Shown in pieces: positions 23,791 through 33,599 of a DNA stretch of 64,000 nucleotides (position 1 is its first letter; each line of letters begins with the position of its first letter). Origin of the DNA: Brachycybe producta (Eukaryota > Arthropoda > Diplopoda > Playtdesmida > Andrognathidae); NCBI GenBank assembly GCA_036925085.1, contig JAUPFP010000001.1:16338842-16402841 (forward strand), given 5' to 3'. The notes under the pieces were generated by a model that ran no database searches, was not told the DNA's origin, and was given only the letters and a program-made list of their open reading frames with translations. Made by a program: the position numbers and the translations under genes.

Positions 23791-24640
23791 CGCTTCCCTG
23801 ACCTATCATCGGAGAAATGGGGCCTTGGCCGATTCCGTCCATGCAAACACGGGCAGAAATGGCCACCAATTGCAATGTGGGATTGTACTTTAGAAATTTG
23901 GTGAATTCACGGACAAAAGTCCGTAAAACACCGTCAAACGGTAGAACCATAAATAACCACGGTTTCACGGACAAACGTCCGTGTCCGTGTCTGTGGTTAG
24001 ATTTACGGTTGGAGTCTCTTTTTACCGTTTTTGCCCGGTGATATACTGACAAAAGTCCGCAATCCGTCTATTTACGGTAAAATTACCTTTTTACCGTGTT
24101 CTACTGGTCGCGCAATGGAAACCACCGTGCTACCTGTATACTAATGGTAGAAATCACTGTTATTTCGCTTTCGAACGGTCCTGCTCGGTCAACCACCGTG
24201 CCCACCGTCCTACTAGCGAATAACCTAGGCCTTTTCCCGGTAACCACCGCGGTATCATGGACAACCCGTCTGTGTCCCGCGGTCCTTTACTGGACTACTG
24301 CGGCCTAAACCGTTTTCCGCCGTAGTTCCATGGACAAATGTGTACACCCTACAGGCGTACTCACGACTCCGGTCTACTGACCCCTGACCGTAACCGGTTT
24401 CTACCATAGTTCCACGGACAACGGTCCGTACCCTACGGTAAACTACCGGTAAACTTGGCCGTAGACTGGTTTCCACCGTAGTCCCACAGACAATTGTCCG
24501 TGCCCCACAGTTTACTACCGATCTACCGGGCAACCTTACGGTCAAAAGTGTTCTCCACCGCTGTACCATGGACAAAGTCTACGCCCGGCAGTGTCAAACA
24601 GTTTCTACGGTCTTTCGACCGTCAAGAGCAGCAGCGGTTG
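23791..24640 (-). other. Gag start remnant and hairpin leader of the decayed element
   Basis: The first 100 bp (to about 23890) still match the gag-start region of the plus-strand relative (ISPMIGQG, EGLELRS). Beyond it, to the LTR, lies a diverged array of hairpins of the ACGGAC-loop-GTCCGT type at about 23970, 24330, 24412, 24483 and 24568. It corresponds to the leader of element A (39913-40542). PBS-like sequence adjoins the LTR but is decayed. Confidence 0.75.
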
Positions 24641-24663
24641 TGCTACCTGGTCCCTCCATCAAT

Positions 24664-25228
24664 TGTAACGACTCGACTTGGGTCCACCACAAACCCCTGG
24701 CAAAACTGCCCCGTTTTACCAGATCCTATGCTTCTTCGGGGATCGGGATCGCAGTGCAGGCTGCCCTATTGACTTCGTGTCCGGGTGGTGCTGGCCATTT
24801 TGAGCCTGCCGACTTTGTTCCCCAAATAATCGACACGACACAGGGTGGTTATAAGTAAAATAAAAGATAATATATTCAAAGGATGACTTGACAAAATTTA
24901 TCTGCAGGGCATCTTGTCCTGCAGAGAAACACAAGAGCACATCAACAAACAAAGAGAAGAGAAGCATTAACAAATGGCGGCCATCTTGGACGCCATTACG
25001 AAGCACGCAACACATCCATCCTCTGTTCAATGGTCTAACACACTGCCCCCTTCTTAATTGCTGCCTTGCCATTAAGTACCCCCAGGCTGCTCCACCTGGG
25101 GGTTGACAGTCTCCCTACCTGGAGTTTATGTCGTCCGCCAGGCTGCCTACTATAGCAGCCTAGCAGACGACATCAGAATTTAGGATTGCTCCTTCAAATT
25201 AAAGAAGGAGCAAAACTGTGTCGTCACA
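24664..25228 (-). mobile_element. 5' LTR of the decayed 18.5-25.2 kb element
   Basis: A 565-bp sequence begins TGTAACGACTCGACTTGGG and ends GTGTCGTCACA. It contains a perfect hairpin CCCCCAGG/CCTGGGGG at 25079-25102, shared with other LTRs of the family. The right flank begins CAGA; the matching left flank has been lost with the truncated 3' LTR. Internal sequence lies to its left, so the element runs on the minus strand. Confidence 0.85.
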
Positions 25229-25565
25229 CAGACTATAATTGAATACAATTGGATTTCTGCTCCAAGTTAGCCTCATAACACTGAACTTCCCCTCATTTAA
25301 CTGAAGTTGCCATGTATTACACCATCCTTCCATGGCCTTCAAGTCTAAGGCTAATGTTTCACAGTCTTAGATACCATCAACCTCTTTGTAAATTAGTCTC
25401 ATCAGCAAATAGTGTACAGTTGCTGCCAGCTGTATTGCTGAGTTTATTAATAAATACCAGGAACAAGGCCAGTGAATACTCTTAACATTGTCTCATAACA
25501 AACATTATTTTTGTTTTAAATTAATGCAAACATACTCATTCCAAAGCTGCTAAACACTTTGCATA
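25229..25565. other. Host-like AT-rich spacer
   Basis: No gene or repeat boundary seen. It separates the minus-strand element (to 25228) from the inverted LTR pair at 25566. Confidence 0.4.
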
Positions 25566-25802
25566 TGTAACGACCCGACTTGGTCGCTACAACGACCCCA
25601 GTAAATTTCCCCAACTTACCGCCGCTTGATCCTCTTTGGGACGGGTCGAAGCACGGGCCAACCCTCCTCTTGACCGTCCGCGTCACGGGTAGCGTCATAC
25701 GGAGGGTTGGCCCGTGCTTCGACCCGCCCCAAGGAGGATCAAGCGGCGGTAAGTTGGGGAAATTTACCGGGGTCGTTGTAGCAACCAAGTCGGGTCGTTA
25801 CA
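25566..25802. mobile_element. Head-to-head LTR-end palindrome
   Basis: Left arm (from TGTAACGACCCGACTTGG, 25566) and right arm (ending CCAAGTCGGGTCGTTACA, 25802) are reverse complements over about 102 bp with about four differences. The centre is roughly 30 bp. Each arm is the U5 end of a family LTR. The right arm continues into PBS-like and leader sequence of a plus-strand element, so it is that element's 5' LTR end. The left arm is an LTR end facing the other way. The two apparent ORFs over it are mirror images and not genes. Confidence 0.85.
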
Positions 25803-26700
25803 ATTACTAGAGGTGCCGGGTAGCGCTACCGCCAACCTCTCTTGTGCATTCTGTTAGACCGGTGTTGTGTGTGCGCCGGTAGGGCATGGACATTTGTCCA
25901 CAGAACTACGGCCGAACACGGCTTAGGGCATAGTAGTGCGGTAAAGGACTTTGGGACACGGACGGTTGTCCGTGATACCGCAGTGGTTACCGGGGAAAGC
26001 CCTAGGTTATCTGTAAGTAGGATGGTGGGTACGGTGGTTGACTGTGCAGGACCGTCCGAACGTGAGATAACGGATATTTTTACCGCTAGTATACCGGTAG
26101 CACAGTGATTTACCATGCAGAACCAGTAGAACACGGTAAAAAGGTACTTTGACCGTAGGTTGTCTGGGGGACAGGGAGTACACCGTGGGGCACGGACTTT
26201 TGTCCATGGAACTACGGTGGAAACCCATCTATGGTCAAGGTTACTGGTATATACCATGGGACACGGACTGTTTGTCCGTGAAACTGCGGTAAAAACCGGC
26301 TTACGGTCAAGTTTTACTGTAAGTAGACGGGGGTTACAGACTGTTGTCCGTGTATCACCGGTCGAATGCGGTAAAAAGGCACTTACAGTAAGTAGACGGT
26401 AAATCGCGGCCTTTTGTCCGTGTATCACTGTTCGAACATGGTGAAAAGGTGGTTTCACCGTTGGTGGACGGTAGATTACAGACCGTTGTCAGTGTATCTT
26501 CGTTCGAAGACTGAAAAGGCTTTTTACCGGAAATAGACGGTGAATAACGGACTTCGGTCCGTACATCACCGTAAATCTAACTGTGGGACATGGATTTTTG
26601 TCTTGAAACTGTGGTTATTTATGGTTCTACCATGGTTTGACAGTGTTTTACGGACTTTTGTCCGTAAACTCACCGAATTTTACGGTAGGTTCCCCCAGTA
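25803..26700 (+). other. Hairpin leader of a plus-strand gypsy relic
   Basis: Decayed PBS (AGAGGTGCCGGGTAGC, about 25809-25824) is followed by about ten ACGGAC-loop-GTCCGT-type hairpins. Examples lie near 25887, 25963, 26198, 26260, 26335, 26411, 26545 and 26650; the better preserved ones are about 60-80 bp apart. Loop bases differ (CATTTG, GGTT, TTTT, TTCG) while the stems are kept. It is the counterpart, on the other strand, of the leader at 39913-40542. Confidence 0.8.
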
Positions 26701-27250
26701 GAGAGGGTGGCCATTTCTGCCTGTGATTGCACGGTGGAAATTGGCCAGAACCCCGTTTCTCCGATGACTGGTCGGGGACATGGCCTACCGGAGGGGTTGG
26801 AATTGCGTTCCCGCACCGTCGGCCGTGTTATACAGCCGGTGGGGCAGCACCCGGTTGGGGGTGCTTTTGGCGGGAACGGTCATGGTGGTTCCATGGAGGA
26901 AGGTGTCGTAGGAGGTGTCCCTACGGACCAACACCCTACCGGAGACTGTGATTGTGCGATCGCACCGTGGGAGCAATGTCACCGGTTGCACCGTTGCACG
27001 GTGAAGAAGGGGTTGTTGGACCCCGGCTGGGACACGCGGACGGCCAATGGCTGGCCTGCTAACCTCTACCGCCTCCCGTCCAGTTGGACGGGGAGGTGGT
27101 CTCTTACGTGAAGAGGTGGAGGGGTCCCGGTCGGGTGCCAGTTCGGTGGACACGGCATAATGGTTGGTGTCAATGACCAAAGAGCAACTCCGGTCGGTTG
27201 CTCGTGGGATTGACCGCCTGCGGTTGCAGGGTGCAATTCCCATGGAAGGG
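26701..27250 (+). pseudogene. gag: Gag N-terminal fragment (plus-strand relic)
   Basis: Translated pieces match the N-terminal part of element A gag: LPEGLELRSRTVG near 26785-26825, and EQLRSVARGIDRLRLQG near 27178-27228, which corresponds to the SEQQLVEIAYGIDVLRLEG region of element A. Frames are interrupted. The Gag core and zinc knuckle are missing, and the sequence jumps into RT at about 27340. Confidence 0.7.
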
Positions 27251-27339
27251 CAACCGGAGTTTTCACCGTAACCCGTGCACGAGAAGGATGCACGAAGGAC
27301 ACTAGAACACTATTGATACCAGTGGGCAACCATCAGTTT

Positions 27340-28125
27340 GTGAAAAATTGCGTCAAACCACCCCAGCAGCCTGAGCGATTGAGAAGGAAGAGGTGACGAA
27401 GTTGTTGGATGCAGGTGTGATCCAACTTTTGCATAGTCCCTACACAAGCCCTATCTTGCTTGTTTGCAAGAAGGATGGTGGTTTCTGTTTTTGAGTGGAC
27501 TACTAGCGATTGAACTTTCAGACTAAGCTGGATCAGTATTCGTTGCCTCGCATCCATTATGCGCTCGATTCATTGGCCAGTACAAAGTTGTTCGCAACCT
27601 TGAATCTGGCTACTGGCAGATCTGGATGGCTGAGGCAGACATAGAGAAGATGACTTTTGTGTCTGTTCGCAGGGACTGTTTGATTTCCGAAAAATGCCTT
27701 TCAGTCCATATAATGCCACAGCCACAATGAAGAGATCACTAGACTTGTTGCCGGCAGGACATAAGTGCGAGACTTGTCTGGTGTACCTGGACGATTTCGC
27801 TTTTTTGGAACACTTACGAGCAGTTTCTTGGGTGACTGTCCACTGTCCTTGGTATGTTACGAGGGGCGTAGCTGAAACTAGCCGAAGAAGTTTCTTTGGC
27901 TTTGACAAAGTGCATTATCTTGGTCACATAGTCAATGCCAAAGGAGTTGTGCTGGACCTGGATCTTCTAAGAGCAGTTCAGGAGTTTGAAGTACCGATGA
28001 CGGTGACATTTGTTCGAAGTTTTCTGGGATTGGCCAGTTACTATCGGAGGTTCATTAAGGACTTCATCAAGGTAGCAAGGCCACTGCATAAACTGACCAA
28101 GACAGATGTGTTTTTTTAGTGGTCA
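27340..28125 (+). pseudogene. pol: Reverse transcriptase fragment (plus-strand relic)
   Basis: The segment encodes, with breaks, a gypsy RT: LLDAGVI..., LDQYSLPRI-like, GLFDFRKMPF, CETCLVYLDDF (near 27770-27795) and YLGHIVNAKGVV through FIKVARPLHKLTKTD (to about 28115). The catalytic box YLDD is kept. A stop interrupts the upstream DYRKLN region (TTTTTGAGTGG near 27490), and the frame changes around 27600 and 27800. It matches element A pol in order and is inverted relative to it. Confidence 0.85.
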
Positions 28126-28399
28126 GAGCAGTGTAAGGTAACATTTGAAAAATTAAGCACCAGTGGGCAAGAAAGTACTGTGGTTAGACCGAATCTGTCA
28201 CGGATGCCATGAAAGGGCAACACAGATCCTAGATCAGGCTTTGGTAGGCAGTGTGCTGCCTTAGAGATCATAATCTCCAAAGGTGACTGGTGTTGTCTTC
28301 ATAAAGTCAATCATCAGGGGTAGTTTCTAACGCTGGATCACTGTTTAAGGGTGGTAGTAGTTTAACGGCAATTGGCCATACAAGTTATGCTCTTGTAAC

Positions 28400-28560
28400 T
28401 TTTGAGGAGTACTCCAATGTTTGTGATTTTGAGCAGTGGGAACTTTCGGTTCCAAGGATCACAAAGTCTCCATAATCTCCTCCAGTGCCATGAGTTGCAT
28501 ATTTGGGCCCTTTCCAGGGAGGTGGAGGCTGTGGAGCTACCTTGTTCATTTGTCATCTTT
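28400..28560 (+). pseudogene. ORF3 fragment (copy vii, plus-strand relic)
   Basis: The frame reading STPMFVILSSGNFRFQGSQ aligns with NTPMFASPSSKNFRFPGSQ of copy i (about 14780-14840, minus strand). This places a piece of ORF3 downstream of the RT fragment in the same orientation, as expected for one plus-strand element spanning 25.68-28.56 kb. Integrase and most of ORF3 are deleted. Confidence 0.6.
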
Positions 28561-28620
28561 GGTTTTCTTTGTTATTTTGTGTTCTCCAAGTTGGCACAGT
28601 GGCCATCTTGGCATTGCAAT

Positions 28621-28840
28621 TGTAACGACCCGACTGGGCGCTACAAAGACCCCGGCAAGTTTTCCCCAACTTACCATCGCTGACCTCCGTTGGGACGGGC
28701 CTCAGCGCGGGCCAGCCCTCCTGTCCGTCCGTGAATACGGGTGACGCCGGTTGGAGATCTTCCCCGATGATCGACTGTCGAAAGTCCGCCGAACCGTACG
28801 GAGAATCCACGGTAGACTTGTCGAATCCTACCGTGAATAC
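28621..28840 (-). mobile_element. Element B 3' LTR, left part
   Basis: It begins TGTAACGACCCGACTGGGCG and matches the right LTR of B at 46350-46664. It is interrupted at 28840 by element A and resumes at 41341. The last four bases, ATAC (28837-28840), are repeated at 41337-41340 as the target duplication of element A. Confidence 0.9.
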
Positions 28841-29631
28841 TGTAACGTCCCGCCGGACCGTTACAATACCCCGGCAAGCAATACCCCAAAAACGGCGTAA
28901 AACTTACCGCAACCGGCTCCTTACGGGGACGGGACCGTACCCGTAGCCGTCTCCCACACGGTGCTCCTTGAGTTGTGCCGGCTCCTGGAGCCACCCACGA
29001 CGGACACGACGAGAAACCACGCCGCCACGCCGAGAATATCGCGGTAGAACTCCGGTTCTACCGCGAGCCGACACGAAGACCGGCCGAAACAAGTCGGAAA
29101 GACGGTGGTGTTGATCCCCAAACCGGACAACCCACCCTCCGCGGTACTCCCCCAAAGAAACGACACGGACACACGCAAGTGAAGATAAAAAGTGTATTTA
29201 TTGCACACTTACGAGGATTAAGATGAAACGATGGCAGTAAATAATATTTACACAACTTGGCTGGTCTACTTTGACCAGCCAAGCCCCCATAAATATAAAC
29301 AAAGGCCTAATGGCCAAAGGCACAAAAGAAGATGAGGCACTGGCCAGTGGAGGTCTCCTTGACCTCCACCCACAGGTCTAGTCAGCTTCAAGTCCTACAA
29401 CCAACTGCCCCGATCCTGTGGTTGACTAGGCCACAGGAAACCTCCAGGCAACTCCACCTGGAGGGGACAGAGGTCACTTCTGACCTCTCACCCATAGACT
29501 TCATGGTGAGAGGTCTGCTGGCACCAAAATGGCGTCCGTCCCAACAGCCTACTGTAGCTGTCAGGCAGACCACCATAGGGAAATTCGTCTGCTCCACCAA
29601 AATTAAAATTGGAGCAGACCAGGTTGCCACA
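28841..29631 (-). repeat. Element A 3' LTR
   Basis: A 791-bp LTR, TGTAACGTCC...GGTTGCCACA as read on +. On the minus strand AATAAA (29197-29202) is a likely polyadenylation signal and TATATTTA (about 29290-29300) a possible TATA box. Hairpins include CCTCCAGG/CCTGGAGG (29441-29464) and TTGGCTGGTC/GACCAGCCAA (about 29257-29282). Confidence 0.95.
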
Positions 29632-29651
29632 ATCCTCTCAACTTCCCTGTT
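29632..29651 (-). promoter_or_regulatory. Polypurine tract of element A
   Basis: On the minus strand the bases just before the 3' LTR read AGGGAAGTTGAGAGGAT, purine-rich apart from two T's and the final T. This would prime plus-strand DNA synthesis. The same AAGTTGAGAGGAT sits at the equivalent place beside the LTRs ending 41924 and 56726, and AAGTTGAAAGGAT beside 14039. A variant, AAAGTTATGAGGTA, precedes the LTR at 53467. Confidence 0.8.
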
Positions 29652-29672
29652 CCGTCTCGGGAACAGGTCAGT
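29646..29672 (-). other. Conserved hairpin next to the polypurine tract
   Basis: CCTGTTCC pairs with GGAACAGG over a 6-base loop. The equivalent hairpin at about 41941-41963 is CTGATC/GATCAG and at about 56743-56763 is CTGATCC/GGATCAG. The middle pair changes from T-A to A-T with pairing kept. Copy i (about 14052) has a weaker version. A role in priming or RNA 3' processing is only a guess. Confidence 0.6.
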
Positions 29673-29708
29673 CAAGCCAGCCAGGATTGCTCCCCGAACC
29701 TGACCTTC

Positions 29709-32646
29709 TTAGGGACCGGACGGCTTCTCTGGCGGTGTTGCGAAAGTGGAGCCCATCCACTCCGCAGCCCACCGACGTGCCCACCACAAGCACATCTGGG
29801 TGTTACGCCACCCAAAACCAGTATCAAAAGCTGTCCCCATAAGACGGCTTTCCTCCAGGGCTCGGAATTCCTCAAAAGGAATATCCTGGAGTTGCGGACG
29901 CGTGCGAAGCGTCCGACTTGTTAGGAGGTCTACCAGGGCAACCGCGGGCTCGGTCTCGCACCCTGGTAGAGGCTCAGTGATAAACTGTCCAGCCATACCT
30001 CCTAAGTCGCATCCCAGCAAACGTTGGATGAATGGGGCTGCACGCCGGGCTAGACGAACTATCCCGGCATCTAGTCCCACCACATCCAAAATAGCAAACG
30101 TTTGCTGGACCGGATTTACGACCATAATCACCGGAAAACCTCCACAACCAAACGCCACAACATGGCGCATGTTGTACGGCGGTAGCCTTGCTACCCACGG
30201 TTCTGGAAGTGGCTCATCCAGACGGTAGTAGCCGTGGTATTGGCAACCCTCCATTCCCGGTTGGTCCTGCCAGAGACCAAGCCGGTTATTCAGATACACC
30301 TCTGCATCTGAATACGGGGGCAATGCGCCAATACGCCGTCCCTCAGCCTCAGGCCTAGGGGAGGTTGACGTTTCAGGTCCTAGGGTATCGAATACCCCAC
30401 CGCCATGGACCGGAGAGAAGGATGTACCCCTACTGGGGGTCACGGGGTCACGTTTGGCGGGAACACTAACTCCTGCAACCAAGGTTCCTTCGCCCCTAGG
30501 TGAGGGCAAAGTCACCCGGTGCAGGGTTCCCACCGCTCGAACCCGCAGGCTCGAGACCGCATCCACCTTCGGGGAGGATGGAGGCGTGCCGACCAAAACG
30601 TCGCGCATCGACCTACCATCCGTCCGCGCCGCCTCAACGGGACGGGTATGGACCGGTTGACTCCCGGCCGGCGTGCTTGCCTGAGCACGCCGGGACTCCT
30701 CCTTTTCCGCCACGACGCCTCCAGTTTCGGCTCCCTGGCGCCTACTACTGGAGGGTGTCGGACTTCCCTTCCTCTCACGTCTGGACCTCTTTCGGTCCTT
30801 CTTATTTTTCTTTTTCTTCCCGTGAGAGGAAGGTTGACCATGCGTCGGGTCAGACTTAACTGACCCCGACGACTTACTGGGCCGATCGGGCTTAGGAGGG
30901 TGGTTAGCCCCCTTCGCCCTCTCGGACTCCTTCTTCGAAGGTTTTCCGGCCGGAGCCGTACTCTTCTTTGAAGAAGTGCCCTTAGCCGACGTGACAGCCG
31001 AGGATGACTGTCCGGAGACAAATCTTCCTCGACCATCCCGAAGGAGAGACTTCTCCTTCGGTGCAAGAGTCGGCTGACTCTTGCCACCAGTCGCTTTGGC
31101 TTCCGCACCATGGGCTGGTGCACTGGAAGCCTGCATCACCTCCCTCTCGGCGATTCGCTTCTGGCCAGCGATGGTCGTGGCACTCGCAATCGGCGGGACG
31201 CCACGACCGACAGGAGGTTCCCCTGTTTTGAGCGGACTCCGGGCGGGCATTCCCTGCAGGGGAGGGAACTCCGCAGCCCGGCGCTCAAACTCCTGCCGCT
31301 CTCCTGCACCGACCGCACGAGCGATCTGTCGGTGCAGGCTCGCTGCTTGAGCCTGAAGCCGTTTGAGCTTATCCTCTAAGCTCTCGGGCTTCCGAGGTTC
31401 GGAGGCCTTTCCTCGACCGGAGGACCTGGCCTTCTTGCCTCGAGAGCGTTCAGCCACTGGTGGGGTGTGAGGGCGGGACCTCTTTTGTCCCTTACCACCA
31501 CCACCATTCACAGATTTTCCCATTTTACCGGGAGCAGGTACTGGAGGCTGGGTAGCCTTCTTCTCTGCTCGCCGGTCCCTCTTTGGGTTGTCCGACCGCC
31601 AGCCGGAGGGGCCAGCTACTGCTTCGGGCGAACCCGATCCAGCAGCCGGCTTCTCTGGCCAAGCAGCCCCTGGACAGCCTTCAGGGTGGGCGAGAGTTTC
31701 CGCTCGAAGCCCCACAGCAGGCGTGAACTTCTTCAACGCCTCCTCCTTAGCTTTGAGCAGAGCCTCTCTCTCTGCGAGAGCCTTGGCTCTGGCAGTGATC
31801 CGTGCGGCTCCGGACTTTTTCTTGCGCTTCTTCGCGCCGTCCTTCTTCACCTGCACGGTCGGAAACTCCCCGACGAAGCACCGACGGTCCCCGACCAGGA
31901 AGCCACCTTCCTGGACCATGTCCCGTCTAGCTTCGTCCAACCGATCCAAGCGGTCTTCTTCTTCGGCCAAGGACACAGCCACGGCCTCCAAAGACATTGG
32001 ATCGGCGGGAAGTACTCCGGGGGATCCCGTCCCAGACGGTTTACCCTCGGAGGCCGAACTACTCCCGTCAGACTCCGAAGAGCCCTCTGAAGAGGCGTTG
32101 CGGCTCCGCCACTGCCTTGAGGCGTCCACCACCGAATCAACGGTGGTTTCGACCTCCATCTCCGTGTCAATGACTAAGGACGCTCCCAAAGAGACGTCCT
32201 CACTGTCCTCGACCACCCTAGACCAATCTAGGAGGTCTCGAACAGACGGAGACCCGGGTTCCGGGGTACTAGCGGTTACCACACTGGTAGCCGCCTTCCC
32301 ACCATCAACACCCGCTTCTGCAGCCTCACCAACCGGGGAAACTACCGCCGCCACCGACTGAACGGTGGTAGCAGCCGTATCTCTGGTAGGAGACTGCAGG
32401 TATCTGTCCCAGAAGGCTCCGACACTGGTCGGAGTCGACTGGGCAGATGCCGGACCTTCCACGGCCTCTGCCGCCGGGGAATCACCAGATTCCACGGTGG
32501 CGTCAGCCGTTTCCGGTCCGCCAGATGATGGGGAGCCCTCCGATCCCGACTCCAACAGCCTTGCGTCCCCAGGACGCAGCGGGCTGAGGGAGGGGGACCG
32601 TTGGCCACTCCCGTCGACTTCCTCCTTCTCCTTCTCCGTGATGGGC
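29709..32646 (-). CDS. ORF3 of element A (copy iii), novel accessory protein
   Basis: About 978 codons, open to the stop at 29709. N-terminal third: acidic and Ser-rich, then GGFLVGDRRCFVGEF. Middle: coiled-coil-like AARITARAKALAEREALLKA, a second helix LEDKLKRLQAQAASLHRQIA, long disordered Pro/Ser/Lys runs, and a strongly basic KKKKNKKDRKRSRRERKG that looks like a nuclear-localisation or nucleic-acid-binding signal. C-terminal domain of about 200 residues (29.71-30.32 kb): LNNRLGLWQDQPGM, YQ/CQYHGYYRL, ILDVVGLDAGI, IQRLLGCDLGG, LVDLLTSRTLR, WWARRWAAEWM. I recognise no known family. It is not env: no signal peptide or membrane anchor within it. The likely start is the exon after a splice acceptor at 32647; element B has an ATG (44821) where A has GTC. 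The frame is also continuous with integrase upstream. Confidence 0.75.
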
Positions 32647-32656
32647 CTACGAAAAA
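32647..32656 (-). promoter_or_regulatory. Candidate splice acceptor before ORF3
   Basis: On the minus strand TTGTCCCTTTTTCGTAG|G ends at 32647, a good pyrimidine-tract plus AG. The matching place in element B reads TTTTTTGATCTTTTTCAG|G (AG at 44844-44845), even closer to consensus, although the surrounding bases have diverged. A possible donor GA|GTAAGT lies at 33298-33299 in A; one in the leader is equally possible. A spliced mRNA for ORF3 would parallel env expression in some retroelements. Confidence 0.5.
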
Positions 32657-32659
32657 GGG

Positions 32660-33300
32660 ACAACACCGTTAAAAACAAGTTTTCACCATGGAAAAGTGAA
32701 TTCCACGTACTTTTACCGTGAGAATTCTTGTTTTCACCGTCCAAAGTCGGTAATTCACGGTCAAAACCGTGTTTTACCGTCTTCTTCCGGTGAAAACCAC
32801 TTTTCCCCCTTCCGGAACCGGTAGAAAGAGTATTCCACGGGATTTCACCGTGCGAATCGCGGTTTCCACCGTCCAAAGTCGGTGAACCATGATTAACCAC
32901 CTTCGGACGGTGAAAACACCCTTTCACCGAGTTCCGACGGTTGGAAAGGGCATTGCACGGACTTCTACCGTGCAAAATGCCGTTTTCACCATCCAAAGTC
33001 GGCAATTCACGGTCAAAACCGTGTTTCACCGCCTTCGATCGGTGAAAACCACTCCCTGGCGAGCTTCGACCGTCCAAACACCGTCGAACTTGGGCCTTCC
33101 CAAGCGAAACGGCGCTCGGACGGGCTGAACCCGCCGGAAAAGTGCTTTCCATAGTGGTTTGGCCACCATGACAACAGTCATGGCGGCGAAACCACACCCA
33201 CCACGTGTGTATACGGTCAACGACCGTAAAACACACCGTTAAAACAGAAAAAAGAACTGCCAACAGGCAGGAGAAGGAAATTCCCTTAGAGGGACTTACT
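32660..33300 (-). repeat. Tandem repeat between integrase and ORF3
   Basis: Three diverged units of roughly 125 bp, each containing CCGTCCAAAGTCGG (or CCATCCAAAGTCGG), at about 32738, 32868 and 32990. They are followed by CACGGTCAAAACCGTG-type inverted words and ACCGGTGAAAACCAC. The GGTGAAA/TTTCACC words give the region strong self-complementarity. It remains open in the pol-ORF3 frame. A hydrophobic run in that frame near 33240-33290 is probably incidental. Confidence 0.7.
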
Positions 33301-33599
33301 CTTTTAATTTCGCCCTCTTTTTCCAGTCTTGGCACACGCTTTTGATGGTGAATTTGTGGTTTCTTTAATCCACGTGGTGCCGGCGTTTTTTGTTTGTATA
33401 CGTTGCAAACAATATGGCGCCTAGCCGCCAAATTCACCATCTTAGCGGCCAATGGCCGTGCAGTAGCGGCTAATACGTCATCAGCCGCCTCATGCATGGT
33501 CACCATGGAGATTTCACCGTCGTCTGCCTTTTTAGGGGCAGATACACGGTGAATTCTCCTACACCAAGACTGTAACTGGTGGGTAGAGACATTTACCGT

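Noticed and set aside
25516..25810. Two similar ORFs, one per strand, starting MVATTTPVNFPNLPP
   Set aside because: They are mirror images over an LTR palindrome; LTR U5 sequence is non-coding.
31467..32361. Long plus-strand frames opposite ORF3 of element A
   Set aside because: They are antisense shadows caused by GC-rich Ser/Pro codons; family conservation follows the minus-strand frame.
33200..33300. Hydrophobic segment (CLLAVLFSVLTVCF) that could suggest an env membrane anchor
   Set aside because: It lies in the repeat region between integrase and ORF3, in a frame whose translation is doubtful, and is not seen in the other copies. No signal peptide or glycoprotein features occur in ORF3.
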